Assembly: GCA_021464415.1 (NCBI GenBank)
Contig: CM038467.1
Location: 27,521,248-27,585,247 of the forward strand
Direction of reading: 5' to 3'
Source: Lonicera japonica
Lineage: Eukaryota; Streptophyta; Magnoliopsida; Dipsacales; Caprifoliaceae
Length of the DNA stretch: 64,000 bases
The notes below the pieces were generated by a model that was given only the letters and a program-made list of their open reading frames with translations, made no database searches and was not told the origin of the DNA. The stretch's first letter is position 1, and every line of letters begins with the position of its first letter. Shown here in pieces: positions 1-11,900 of this stretch. The position numbers and the translations under genes were made by a program.

Positions 1-180
1 GCATTTTCCTTTGTTTTTCTAATTTGCTGAGACTTGAGTGTTGTTATATTTTAATATCTTAATTAGAATGTTTTTGATGTCGCCAACTTAACCATTAAAC
101 AGTGATTTCTCTCTTTCTGCCAATTAATCACTAAACAGTGATTTCTTTCTTTCTTTGATTGGTGTCCATGTACTATTCAG

Positions 181-3100
181 GGGATGCTGGGATGGTAGAC
201 TCATACATTTCTGGAAAAATTGTGCAGTTAAAAGAGCAAATTGCGACGCTTGAGAAACGTGAAGAAAGGTGATGATTGAATTTGTTTTGATCATGAACTG
301 TTTTCAGTTATGATTTTGAACCATCTGAATATATCCATGAAACAGATACAAGACAGTGTTTGCTGATAGAATCTCGGTGTTCAGAAGGGCTTGCTGTGAA
401 CTTTTTGGTTACAAGGTATCATATTAAAATACATTGCATGTTTTTGTTGGTAATGTGGAATCCTACTGGAATCAAACTCCCTATTAACCTTTATTCCCAA
501 GGTGAAAATGATGGACATTTGATGCCCTTTAATTTTCTGGGATCTCCAAGATAGTTGCATGCAGATGTTTCTCATACCAGGTAATATCTTTTTTGGCAGA
601 TTGTAATGGATGATCACCAGCGTTCAGATGGAATTCCAGTTACACGTTTTACCCTCCAATCTATTTATGCTCAAAGCGATGATGAGAAGCTTCAATTTGA
701 ATATGAATCAGGGAATACAAACATTTTGGTAAGATGATCTTAATGTTTCTGTTGACATAATCACAGTTGTTTGCTCTGTCATATATAAGTGAAATACTTT
801 TATGTGTTTCAAACAGCAATTATGGAGTCTCAATTATGGAGTCTGTAGCTTTATTTAGCATGAAAGTGAAAATGATAACAATCTCACTATGTAGATGGTC
901 ATTCTCTAGGATTTCTAGACTTGATATTCTTGCAGCATTCCTCGCAAATCTTTATTTGATAGGCATGATATACTAATTTTATTTGTTGATCTTTTAGGCA
1001 AATGATTACACCTCACAGCCCGAGATATCCCATCAGGTACTAACCATACTTCTGCAAAGGTTGTCGTGTAATTTAAAGTGCATATTTCTTGAAACATGAA
1101 AGGTCATTTCTTTTCTGCAGTTCCGTTTGAGACAAAATATACTTTGGTGGTTTTTTCCTTAGTGGACTTTAGTTTTTTAATAGAAGTGGTACACGGATAC
1201 ACCCATTAATCAACTTGTTGGAAGTGGGAAGGGAACTGTGGTTCCTAAGGTTCGAAACATGGTGGGGTGGGCATGAGGCCCACCCCTTTGCCAACTTTGT
1301 TGCACCCCAAGGATCCAGTAGACTTAGTTTTAACAGTATTAATAAGGAAAGTTCAATAAAAGACGCGCATAGAATAGTTATGTTCCATAAGAGGCTTGTG
1401 TACCCTGGATTGTAAGAAAAAGAAGATAAGACTAGTTATGTGAAAGCAGGATGTATGTTGGAGATAAGACTAGTTATGTGAAAGCAGGATGTATGTTGGA
1501 GATAAGACTAGTTATGTGAAAGCAGATGTATGTTGGAGAATACTTTTGAAATCTTTAAAATTTCTGTTCCTTCTTTTTATTGATAAGAGACAGAACAAAA
1601 GAAGTGGAAAAGGGAAAAAGGAGAAAAACTAGCTGAAAAGAAGAATAGATAAAATGAAAAGGGCGAGGCTAGCATTCGAAAAAGAGAAATGGATTACGGA
1701 AATAAAGCCAAAAAAGCACCAAACCAAACCAAACCCAAGCCAGGATAAGGAACAAAATTCATTTAAAAGAAGGGCCTATTTTTTTTATCAAACCATATTG
1801 TGCCACACGTCCTTCGATTTCCTTGTCAAATGCCTAAAGTACCCATCCTCTTTGTTAAAAAAAATGACAAGGAAAAATTCTTTTAAAACAGGGCTTATTT
1901 TATATCAAACCATGCGTGCCACATCTCCTTTTGATTTCCTTTTCAAATGCCTAAGGTACACATCCTCTTTTTGTTAAAAAAACATATTTGTCATCGCCAG
2001 TGCACTCCTAGACAGTTGGTGACCATTGTAAATGTCGAATATTATGTTGTAATTTAAACCGGAAACATGAACTGCACAAAACTGGAAACACGATTTGCAC
2101 AAAACCTGAAAAATTAAAACATGAATTGCAGAAAAGAAACCATTATCATAAAAAAGCATGTTTTGAAAAAGAATAAATTATGTTGAATATTACTATTGTA
2201 ATTAAATGTGACAAGCCATAATTAAACAAAAATATGAGGGCACGGACTGCAGAATTAGATTTGCACAAATTCAGAAAAGTAGAACACCAAATATTACTGT
2301 AAAGTAAGTTCTTGCATAATATTGTTAATCATTCAGAGTGGAAAAAATCAAAACTAGAAGGGTATAAGAAACAAGTTCAGGGTAATTTAGGCAATCATAA
2401 AATTCTCTTGATAGTTAAATATTCTTTATACCTTGTAAACTGCTCATTTAGAACACAATTTTTAAATCGGGATCCTATCCTCATCACCATAATGAAATAG
2501 GCCCTTGTTTTTTTTTTTTTGATAAGAAACAATCAATTCCATAGGCCCTTGTTTCAAAAGGATAAGTTGTTTCCAAGGATTTTGTGTACGTGAGCTGATT
2601 TGTATACAATATCCTAATCATCATTTAAAACACAACTCTCTTAATAGTCCCAATTTCCAGAATAAGTTGTTTCGAAGGATTTTGTGTACGTGAGCTGATT
2701 TTGCAGGGGATAATTTCCTTGATTAACAAGGACTCCCTTCTAAAAGTCAAGGCATTGACCAACTCTAGTAATTAGTCTAGAACTTTGTAAGATGTTGGTT
2801 ATATTTGCTCCAGTTAAATTGGTCAAGAAAAGGACCATCGAACATGTTGAGATCAATACAAGAAACAATGATAATTGTAATCATCAGCTCACAAATCTGC
2901 AGTAGAGAGTGAATACCACTTTTAAAAAAGGCCCTGCGACAAATGGAGGATTATTTGTCATAGAATAGTGAAGCGATTAGTTATGACTACTTTTTTGGAC
3001 TCTTTGAAGCCCTTTTGGTTCGTTCTTTAGAGCTTTCACAGAATCCTAAATTCCCTTCTATCCAAGTTTCCAACGTTTGGTTGAAGTTTTGCAAAGGGAT

Positions 3101-3851
3101 CCAGAATTCCTAGGAAATGCATACATTCCCATTTATGATGAAGATCAAGCTAAGCGGATTTCCGAGAATCCTCTCCTATATTATGTGGTTGAACAATTAC
3201 CCCTTTTTAACAAATAACCATTTTTTTATATAATGTAATATAATAATATTTGATAATCTGATAATTAATTTTAGTTAAATTTCATTTATATGTATTAATA
3301 TATTAGCAAGTAATGCTCAATATCAAGAAAGGAGAACTCCGGTCTTAAATCAAATATTTTTAATTAGTATCAAATGCCAGGAAAGGAGCTTTCCTAAAAT
3401 CTAAAATTAATGCCTCTCCAGAGTCTAGAACCAAACCCATCTTTAGGGGGTATTTGCACTCTTTTCAATGAAGAATTCTGTAAATTTCATATCGCATCTG
3501 TAGTGATGTTTGATTGCATTAATTTGTAAGGAACTAATGTTTGTGGTACAACTTGCTTTTTCTTAATTTGCCCCTTTCCTTGGAATCTAACAACCATCTC
3601 CCTGTAAACTATTGTGTTCCATTGAAATTTTTCTGTAAAACAGTCTTCCATGGAGCTCATTTCTTTCCATGTAAACCAATCGAACTCATCATTAGTGCCT
3701 AATGGAAATTCTGGGTTGCTATTTTTTACAAAAAATTGCCAACAGAGAATGTGTTTTGCAGGTTGAGATATTTGTCCGGAAGTTGAATTCAATTCCCGCT
3801 TTCACTGCCAATTTAACTGTGGAGTCTTTCAACAAGCGAACACTTTCGTGA
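181..3851 (+). CDS. MAD1: MAD1 spindle-assembly checkpoint protein, C-terminal exons (5' end outside window)
   Basis: Five exons are visible: 181-268, 346-415, 600-728, 998-1036 and 3762-3851 (stop TGA 3849-3851). All introns have GT-AG ends and the phases join without a break, giving about 137 C-terminal residues. The first exon encodes coiled-coil-like sequence (GKIVQLKEQIATLEKREER). The next encode the plant Mad1 C-terminal domain, with recognisable stretches such as FRRACCELFGYK, GIPVTRFTLQSIYAQSDDEK and NDYTSQPEIS, ending in SIPAFTANLTVESFNKRTLS. In the family, Mad1 recruits Mad2 to unattached kinetochores and sits at the nuclear envelope in interphase; the C-terminal domain helps kinetochore targeting. 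The first visible exon begins with two bases completing a split codon, so upstream exons lie left of the window. The last intron (1037-3761, 2.7 kb) is far longer than the others and holds repeats. Identification is by recognition of the conserved C-terminus. Confidence 0.9.
1425..1537. repeat. 38 bp tandem repeat, three copies
   Basis: Units begin GATAAGACTAGTTATGTG at 1425, 1463 and 1501. The first two are identical; the third lacks one base. The near-identity suggests recent slippage or duplication within the MAD1 intron. Confidence 0.9.
1744..1981. repeat. Imperfect direct duplication of about 120 bp
   Basis: The segments starting at 1744 and 1867 share the order AAAAGAAGGGCCTATT-like, ATCAAACCAT, TGCCACA, TTTGATTTCCTT, AAATGCCTAA and CATCCTCTTT. 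The two halves differ by several substitutions and small indels, so this is an older duplication. An open frame through it (1654-1977) is low complexity and not judged a gene. Confidence 0.7.
2562..2705. repeat. Direct repeat pair, 100 bp spacing
   Basis: ATAAGTTGTTT followed by AAGGATTTTGTGTACGTGAG occurs at 2562 and again at 2662, with one substitution, inside the MAD1 intron. Confidence 0.75.
3009..3438. mobile_element. MITE-like element with degenerate terminal inverted repeats
   Basis: The left end reads GCCCTTTTGGTTCGTTCT and the right end is the inverted partner of GGGTTTGGTTCTAGACTC, with a TTTGGTT core at both edges. It has no coding capacity. I could not settle a target-site duplication, so the superfamily (PIF/Harbinger or hAT) is uncertain. 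Confidence 0.45.
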
Positions 3852-4470
3852 ACTGGAGCCAACGTACTGTGATGTTTCCCCAGTAATTTCTTCTCTTTGG
3901 ATACCGGTCCTTTTCTCTGTACATCTTCCCATGCGTATGGAAACACACATCAATTAGGCATGACCAGGCTGGTCTGTACTACTCTTGGTCTTCTCTTTGC
4001 ATATCTTCCATGCTCATGTAATGCAGATTTGTGTCATTATGTTAGGCCAGCACTAGGTCATTCCCTTCAGTCTGACTCAGTTGCTACAAATCATTATCTT
4101 TGCGGATTCTGCTTCAGGTGCGTATTTTATCTTGATAAGATACTATTTTCCGATGGATGTATTGTGTTGGACCTATTATGGCCAGAATATGAAAAATAGA
4201 AGTGCTCTGTGGATTTCGTTTTGGTGAGTTTATCCCAACAAGATAATATTTTGTCCTTGAAAAATTGTGTTGAACTTTATGTAGTATTGGATATGAAAAA
4301 TGTAATTATTAGTGTGGATTTTGCTTCAACTTTTCCTCTGGATAAATTTTGTTGGACTTAATATAGTATAGATATGGAAAATATAAGTATTGTTGTGGAT
4401 TTTGTTTTGGGTGGGTGTTTTTTTTATCTCTATCCGGATAAGATTTTTTTCATCTGGATTAATTGTGTGG
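3852..4470 (+). other. MAD1 3' UTR and downstream sequence
   Basis: AT-rich sequence follows the MAD1 stop codon. The 3' UTR should end within the first few hundred bases, but no single polyadenylation site can be picked. From about 4130 to 4420 there are diverged repeats of a phrase resembling GTGTTGGACTTATTATAG with ATATGAAAAAT, three or four copies. Nothing coding is seen. Confidence 0.4.
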
Positions 4471-4474
4471 GATT

Positions 4475-4612
4475 TAAAAGAAGGGAATGCCTTAAGTCTC
4501 TTCTTCCTTTTATTACAAATAACTAAGAAACCTAGCCACCTTGGGTGAGACAAAAACCCGGGATCTCCAAGATCCAAGCGGAGCCTTTACCACTAGGCTA
4601 ACACACTTGCTC
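4475..4612 (-). mobile_element. SINE-like tRNA-derived element
   Basis: Read on the minus strand, the start contains TTAGCCTAGTGGTAAAGGC (plus 4583-4601), matching a tRNA/SINE A box. About 40 bases on is GGGTTTTTGTCTC (plus about 4547-4559), a weakened B box. This polymerase III promoter layout is typical of plant SINEs. The 3' boundary and TSD are not clear, so this is a call on the head region only. Confidence 0.55.
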
Positions 4613-7556
4613 ATTTGTGTTGGACTTACTATAGCATGAGTATGAAAAACCCAAAGTGTCATTTGAACCCTAACTTTCAAATAGTGATAATTGCATAATT
4701 GTGTCAGATCTAGTGAATGGAGATGTTTGAGGTGCCACCATTTGTTTCATGTACATGATTTAACCTTTTCACCTGGGGGTTAGGATTGGAATGGATCTTG
4801 TTGTATTGAAATGGCTCATCCCAGACTTGACCCATTTATAACCGTGTATAGTTGGACTTGCACCATTTGTTGAAGTGGGCATGGTGGGTCAACCCGTTAA
4901 AGGATATACCTTAACCCGTTAACTTTGATCTATATCTGTGTTGGAGTGGTGTGATGTTATGAGTTAACAGCCCTATGTCAGTGTGATGCATATACATACA
5001 AACCCTATTTATATATGGAGGTTGGTAATATGTAATTGTCAGCAGTTTTGGTGTGTAATGAAGGTTAAAAGAGAGCAATTGGTAGAAGGGTGTTGGGGTG
5101 TTTTGGGTTTTGGTGGGGGGGGGGGGGGTCGCATATTGAATAATGGAATGAATTTAGGGCAAATGAATGTGGAATGTAAGGGGAGGTTTAGTGGGAAACA
5201 CAAAAGGCATAGAAGAAGGTACCATGTTTTTTTTGCGCACATTGTGTGTCATTTACAAGGTGTGTTATATATATGTGGACAAAAATGGATGCATTGAATT
5301 AAGACATAGGATTCCTCTGATCTGGAAAAATTTAGGTAGTGCTGCTTCTCAATAGTCAAAATTACATTTTTTTTTGTGGATTAGCATTAAGCAGCAATCT
5401 TTCTTCTATTTTGTTTTTTTACGAGTGCATTTGAAATTTGAACAATGGTTTGTTTTCAAAGCAAGTGGAAATGTCAAAAGCCAAGTGATAAAATGAGAGG
5501 GATATGACGGAAAGAGGAAACTCATCCGTGTTTGGTTGGTTAGATGGAAAAAAAGGTTTGCCGTTTTTGCAGTGTCAGAAGGAAATTTAGGAAATCTCAT
5601 ACCCACTGTTGTGGCCTTTTTATCTTAAAATTTTTATTGTTGACCAATGCCATTTTATAGTTGTTTGACTTCACTTTTGTTTCTTGCGCATTAAGTTAGT
5701 ACATAAAATAATGCGACAAAACAATTTATGATCACATGTCGTTAAAGAAGTATCGAAACGAAGACATCTTCGCAAAATATAATTTCCAACCTTCTCAAAA
5801 AAATTAACAAATTATTTAACCCCTCCCCCATCTTATATAAATCTCTACTTCTGTTTAATACTCAGTAGCAATATGATCTAATCGTACCAAGTTTATTTTT
5901 TATTTTTTTTTGCAAGGAATGAGTTTGTCAAACTTTAGTTAGTACTTTATTTCATAATTCTAAAAGAATCCTATCAAACCTCATCCCAAAAAAGATACGT
6001 GCATAAAATAGAACACCAATAAGAAGAAATAACATTTGTCTTAGTTGAGTGGATAGGAAGTATTACAGCCTCGCCTCAAGGCATATACCTCACGCGCTTT
6101 TTACAATAAATCCAATTACTCATTTTAGACTCATTTTACTCTTTATTAGTCAAAAGAATTTATGATTATCATCACAATGCTTATGTATATGCTTCATTCA
6201 CTAAGATATCAAGCCATGGAATTGTTGCTTAGTAGTAAACAGTTGAGTCCATTGAAAAAGAAAGTAAAAAAGAGGGAAGGCCATAAGGCCGTGTTTGTTG
6301 GGGATGGGGATGGTGGTGTGAGCCGTGAGCCATTAATTGGAGAGATGCTAAGACACTTATTAGCCCTAGGGTTGGCCTACTTTGATTACTGCTGCCCAGT
6401 TGGAGGATTATGATGTAGTGTAAAGTCTTTATCATAAATCAATCAATCAATCAATCTCTCTCTATATATATATATATATATATGCAAACTAGCTTATCGT
6501 GGGTGTGCGCATTAATATTATTTGAAGAAAATAGTTTAACATAAATGAAAATGGTCCAATAGTTAAATATGCGTTTAGATAAATTTTGTTTAAAGCATAT
6601 TTTTTTAGAAAATTAGATACAATATTTTTTTTTGTAATACTATATTAATATTGTTTGGGGTATGTAATATTGCCAAATATGGACAAGTTATTTCTGAATT
6701 AATATTAAAATAATTTGGGGACAAGAAAAAGAAAATTTCTCTACTATATTTTATGTTGCACAAAAAATGTTGTGGACAAAGTGTAATAATGTCCATAAAA
6801 AATGTTGTGGACAAAGTGTAATAATGTCCATCTTTAGTAGATTTCTGTTTAAGCAGTGGTATTATTAGTACCACTTTTATTCTCCCCTCCAGAAGGCCCG
6901 AAATTATTTTTTACTTTTTTGAATGAAATGGATATTTTTTTTATGATAAGTAAATATACCTATATTTTATTAGAAAATTCAATTTTGAAGCACGGTTGTA
7001 ATAATGGGTGGATTTATCTATTCCCCACCTCCCAATTTTAGGATTTTATTTTTTTACTTATAAACGATGTATTATTGATCCATTTTTATTATAGTGATTG
7101 TGAATTCATAATTATATAAAAAAAGTTGTGTTATGATATTATCACTTCGTAGAAAAAACACAAACACTTCATATACATATATATGATATATATACACACT
7201 AGTAGTGGGGAACACTTTACGTGTGTGCAATACAATAATATGATACTTGTTACTTATTTAAATTGAAAACATATAATTATTTGGTTTGGCGGCAATAAAA
7301 TGTACACTATAATACTAAAATGTTATGAGTTCAAATATTGTATTTAGTATTATTTTATTATAGTAATTATCATCGTGAGAGATGTAATTTAATGATTTTA
7401 TATATACGCAAGCAATACTTCTAATACTTCGAAGATAATTTTTGGAGTGCAAATAGCCACGCCGCCCATGCTCTAACGTTTAGTGTCTATTTAAATTTAG
7501 TGCCACCTCCGGAATTTAGGGCAAAACAATAGGGTTTCTACATAAATCAAACATTT
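4613..7556. other. Intergenic, no gene seen
   Basis: AT-rich DNA without recognisable coding sequence. It contains a poly-G tract (5113-5128), simple sequence at 6436-6483 (AATC, TC then TA repeats), a 35 bp tandem duplication (6762-6831) and scattered poly-T. Short open frames are not supported by composition or similarity. Confidence 0.6.
6762..6831. repeat. 35 bp tandem duplication
   Basis: AAAAAATGTTGTGGACAAAG plus 15 further bases occurs at 6762 and again at 6797 without change. Confidence 0.9.
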
Positions 7557-7616
7557 ATGCGTGATTGTCAATCCAGAATCAACCAAATGCGTGATTGTCA
7601 ATCCAGAATCAACCAA
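7557..7616. repeat. 30 bp tandem duplication
   Basis: ATGCGTGATTGTCAATCCAG and the following ten bases occur at 7557 and 7587 as perfect copies. An open frame crosses it but has no recognisable product. Confidence 0.9.
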
Positions 7617-7746
7617 ACTCCAAGTGACCTAGGGTTGACCTTTCCATCTCTCTTAAAAGTCAAACATTCCCACTTTTCCTTTTTCAACCAAAAAAGTGGC
7701 ACCATAAATAATGGGTTATTAGTAGGGTTGTGGAGATTTTTTTTAA

Positions 7747-9191
7747 GGGTGTTCTTAAATGTACCCACAAAATCAGTCTTCTCACTTAAATATGAGAATA
7801 CTTTCTTCTCACCCCATCAAATCTTTAAAAAATCTTGCATTTCACCCCAGCAGTGGGGTGGGTTTACTAAAACAATATAGAGACGATAAAATTTCGTCAC
7901 GAAAAGTAAAAAACATTAAATAATATTAAATTTTTTATTAAGATAAAACATAATAATAAAATTTACATCATTCTTAATAAATTTTATTAAATTTTTTATC
8001 TAAATAATACCTCCAAGCAAGATACAAAATATTAATTGTCATAAATAAGTTTTAGTAATTATATGATATTTTATATAATCTTTTCTTAAATGGTTATTAT
8101 TCACATTTCAAATTTATTTACAAATTTTATTTTTATCTTTATTAAATAAGTAAATATAATACTTAATTCACTAATTCAAAAATATTAAAAGATCAATTTG
8201 TTGTTTGTAAAGATATGTTATCTTTTGTGAAAAGGGAAAAAATGAATTGGAAAAATAAAATAGTTTTCATAAAAATAAATCATTTATTAACATATTTTGT
8301 TACTTTCGATTTCTATGATATATAATTTTTCAGAGATTCAAGAAAATGATTTCCTTACAAAATATTAAAATAATAGAGATTTTCTCACCAACTATTTCCT
8401 TTTTCAATATTTTTTTACGATTAATTTTAAGAAATTAAATATTGAAACAATAAAAACACAACATACAATACATATATATATATATATATATATATTTGTG
8501 ACATATTACACACATGTTAACACTACATTTCTTTAACTTTAACATTAGATAACTTAACATGAGTTTTATTGAATTTTGCTTGCATGCATGCTCAAATAAA
8601 AAGATTGAACAAATTAAGAAAAACATCATTGAAAATGTTATTGTGCCGGTGCAAATAAAAATAAAAATAAAAGTTTAGTAATCTATATAAAATTATGAGA
8701 ATACTTATTACAAGCATACATTTATGAGATGTATGCAATTAAGTGAAAATAATATGTGACGCCCTGAGTGATGAGTACTCCCTTGTGTGGAGGAATGGTA
8801 GCTCAAAGGGGGCATCTCACACCGGAAGTTGGGAGATCCTTGGAGACCCATATAAGTAAAATATGGTCGCTAATTAAGTACGAGGCCTTTTGGGTAGCTC
8901 ACTGGCTTCGAATCTCATAAGAACTCTGAAGTTAAGCGAGTAGTGGACCAGAAACAAAGCCGTGAGGGTAGATGTCCTGGGCAGACAATATTGTACTGAG
9001 GTGGGACTGTGTCGTTACATTATGACAATTTTTTCAAAGTATAAAAAGCGGGGTGAGAAGATAAATTAGTGGCAAGTTTTTCAAAGGGTGAGAAGAAAGA
9101 ATTTTACGCTATTTTTTAGGTTAAGAATAATGTAACTTTGACTTTTAATGGAGTGAGAAGACATATTATGTGGGTGCATTTAAGGACACCC
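7747..9191. mobile_element. Non-autonomous hAT-like DNA transposon, copy 1
   Basis: The left end is GGGTGTTCTTAAATGTACCC. The right end is the inverted repeat of GGGTGTCCTTAAATGCACCC, and complementarity extends through the CTTCTCAC-like sequence, about 40 bp. It is flanked by a perfect 8 bp target-site duplication, TTTTTTAA (7739-7746 and 9192-9199). An 8 bp TSD is the hAT signature, although this one is low complexity. The interior is AT-rich with no transposase. A Cassandra-type LTR (8755-9019) is nested near the right end. A related copy lies at 10088-11892. Confidence 0.75.
8755..9019 (+). mobile_element. Cassandra-type TRIM LTR carrying a truncated 5S rRNA domain
   Basis: The segment runs from TGTGACGCCC to GTCGTTACA, a TG...CA LTR of about 265 bp. 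Its middle carries CATAAGAACTCTGAAGTTAA followed by GCGAG, matching the 5S rRNA region that holds the internal A box. The downstream part expected to hold the rest of the 5S domain (intermediate element and C box) looks deleted before AGAAACAAAGCCGTGAGG. LTRs with an embedded 5S promoter are the hallmark of Cassandra TRIM retrotransposons. No second LTR, primer-binding site or polypurine tract is nearby, so it is best read as a solo LTR. It lies inside the hAT-like element 7747-9191. Flanks (ATATG / TTATG) match in four of five bases if the element starts at 8757. Confidence 0.7.
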
Positions 9192-9199
9192 TTTTTTAA

Positions 9200-9518
9200 A
9201 TGTAAGAACAAATAAAATTTCTAAATAGAGTACGTTAAATGCAAGTTACTAAAATATAGTACAATATTGACGCACGTGATTTTGCATAGATTGTGTTTTA
9301 TTATTTTTAATTAAATACCGTGTGATGATTTAGTTTGCAAGAAAAAAAATATGTTAATGTGTTTGATATGATTATAAATGAAAATGCCGATTGTTTTTCA
9401 CATTTTGATCCAAACTAAATGCACATTAGAATGTAGTGCAACTAGTTTTCATCATTCACAAACGAAACAGTCACTAAAATATAATTTACATGAAATATAT
9501 TTACATTGAAAACACCTT
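9200..9518. other. Intergenic, nothing recognised
   Basis: AT-rich sequence between the hAT-like element and a tandem duplication; no coding or repeat structure was identified. Confidence 0.5.
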
Positions 9519-9796
9519 TTATATTTATTGAGTTCTTAAAGAACAAAATACACTTATATACCAATTAAATCATATCTTCGATAATGTGACAACTAATTAT
9601 GTTAGTTCGCGTCAAAAGCATACTCATCCATGTGTTTCTCCCTATTTAAACAGATAATTATATTTATTGCTTCTTAATAGAACCAAATACACTCATATAC
9701 CAATTAAATCATATCGTCGATAACGTGACAACTAATTATGTTAATTCGCGTCAAAAGCATACTTATCCATGTATTTCTTCCTATTTAAACGTATAA
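9519..9796. repeat. 139 bp tandem duplication
   Basis: CCAATTAAATCATATC lies at 9561 and 9700, and the shared text continues through GTGACAACTAATTATGTTA, TTCGCGTCAAAAGCATAC and CTATTTAAAC. There are about ten differences between the halves. Confidence 0.85.
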
Positions 9797-10087
9797 AATC
9801 TTTTTAACTATTACAAAATTTCATTATTTAACCTATGACACAAGATGACTTGAGTGGTGTAAATCTAGTGCATTTTATTTTACTTCATTTTGTCTTATCT
9901 ATATATTTATTCTGTCTGGAAACTTCAGCTTATAATTTTCCTTTTAAATTATAATGATGAGATTTGAACTTTAAACCATTCTTCACTCTTTTTGAGTTAC
10001 AAATAAGTCTATTGATATTAATAATTTAAGCTCGTAATTAACTTATGTACTTTCTAAGAAAACAACTACTTCAGTGTATATAATCAT

Positions 10088-11892
10088 GGGTGTTCTTAAA
10101 TGCACCCACATAATCAGTCTTCTCATCTCAGTGTGAGAATACTTTCTTCTCACCCCATCAAATATTTAGAAAATCTTGCATTTCACCCCAGTGGTGGGGT
10201 GAGTTTACTAAAACAATATAAAGACGATTAAATTTTGTCGCTAAAAGTAAAAATATTAAATAATATTAAATTTTTCATTAATATAAGACGTAATAAAAAA
10301 AAATTACATTGTTCTTCATAAATTTCATTAAAAATTTCGTCTAAATAGTACCTCTGAAGATACAAAATATTAATTATGATAAATACAATTTTAACAATTA
10401 TATGATATTTCATATAATCTTTTATTATTCATTGCTCTTAAATAGTTATTATTCATATTTTAAATTTGTCTACAAATTTTATTTTTATCACATAAGTAAA
10501 TATAAGTTTTAATTCACTATATCAAAAATATTAAAAGATCAAAAGTTGATCCATATATAGTAGTATGCTTGATATACAAAAGAAATTTGAAATATTTACT
10601 CCGTTTTCAATTAAATTTAGATCATCCTTTATTTTTTAAGCATTTTGAAAAAAATATTAGTTATTTTCAACACAATTATAAATAAAACAAAAATTAAAGT
10701 AATTCTTTTATAATATATATGAAAATTTAAGCATTAATTATAATTAAAGAAAAGCCCTTAAGCTATTTTTTCTTAATTAACATTTTTTTATACATACTTA
10801 CGTAAACTCTCTATCTATCTCTCTCTCTCTCTCTCTCTAAAACGTACATGTGAGCTATATGGATTAATAAGTTAGGTTAGATTGCAAAGGTTCGGAGAAG
10901 CCGTTGAAGTTAACTAATTAATTAACAAAAGTAATAATTAATTCATATATTATATAAATATGTCTTAATTCCCTGCATCAAAAATATTAGAAGATCAATT
11001 TCATTTTTATCAAAAATACTAGAAGAAAGATAAAAACTAGCGGAAAAAAAAGTGAATAGTGATGAATTTTTCCAAGTGTTCTTAAATGCATCTACAAAAT
11101 CCGTTTTCTCACCCTGTTTGTTCTTAAATGATTTTTTAACGACTTAAAAACATTTTCTTCTTTCTTTTTTTAAAAAGTTATCTTTTGTGAAAAGGGAAAA
11201 AATGAATTGGAAAAATAAAATAGTTTTTATAAAAATAAGTCATTTATTAAAGTATTTTGTTACTTTTGATTTCTAAGATATTTAATTTTTTGGAGACTAA
11301 AAAAAACGATTTCCTTGCAAAATATTAAAATGACAGAGATTTTCTCACCAAACTATTTTATTTTTCAATACTTTTTTACGAGTAATTTTAAGAATTTAAA
11401 TATTGAAATAATAAAAGCACAACATGCAATACACATATATATATTATGACATATTAAGCACATGTTAAGACAAAAAATTTTGAACTTTGACATTGAATAA
11501 CTTAATATGAGTTTTATTGAGCTCTACATGCATGCACAAATAAAAAGATTGAATAAATTAAGAAAAATATCATTGAAAATGTTATTGTGCCGGAGCAAAT
11601 AAAAATAAAAATCTAGCACTTAATATAAAAGTATAAGAATATTTATTATAAATTTACATTTATGAGATATATGTAATTAAATGAAAATGGTAGATGATTG
11701 TTTGTTGGAAAAAAATAATATTTTTTTAAAATTTTAAGTGGGTGAAAAGACAAATTAGTGACAATTTTTTCAAAGCATAGAAAGTGGGGTGAGAAGAAAG
11801 GGTTTTATACTATTTTTTAGGTTAAGATTAACGTAACTTTGACTTTTGGTGGGGTGAGAAGACGAATTATGTGGGTACATTTTAGAACACCC
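10088..11892. mobile_element. Non-autonomous hAT-like DNA transposon, copy 2
   Basis: The left end GGGTGTTCTTAAATGCACCC is matched by an inverted partner ending at 11892. It is bounded by a perfect 8 bp TSD, ATAATCAT (10080-10087 and 11893-11900). The interior aligns by eye with copy 1 on both flanks (for example AAAGGGAAAAAATGAATTGG at 8231 and 11189). About 630 bp at roughly 10545-11175 has no counterpart in copy 1 and contains a CT microsatellite and a TIR-like fragment (GTGTTCTTAAATGCATCTAC, 11073). No transposase is seen, so it would need a hAT transposase in trans. Confidence 0.8.
10545..11175. other. Segment present only in hAT-like copy 2
   Basis: Copy 1 passes directly from its GATCAATTTG segment to its TTATCTTTTGTGAAAAGGG segment. 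Copy 2 has about 630 bp between the equivalent points, including (CT)n at about 10811-10837, an AAGATCAATTT repeat near 10991 and an internal fragment of the hAT terminal repeat near 11073. This is either a nested insertion or sequence lost from copy 1. Confidence 0.5.
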
Positions 11893-11900
11893 ATAATCAT

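Larger units (their letters stand above)
1037..3761 (+). other. Long last intron of MAD1 with repeats
   Basis: Intron bounded by GTACTA at the donor and TTGCAG at the acceptor. It contains a 38 bp tandem repeat (1425-1537), a 120 bp imperfect duplication (1744-1981), a 100 bp spaced repeat pair (2562-2700) and a MITE-like element (about 3009-3438). No coding exon was recognised inside it. Confidence 0.75.

Noticed and set aside
1654..1977. 107-codon frame in the MAD1 intron
   Set aside because: It spans a direct duplication, is lysine/phenylalanine-rich low complexity, and lies within an intron of a well-supported gene.
8880..8945. Genuine 5S rRNA gene
   Set aside because: Only part of the 5S sequence is present and it is embedded in a TG...CA LTR-like unit with Cassandra-type flanks; a single isolated 5S gene is also not expected.
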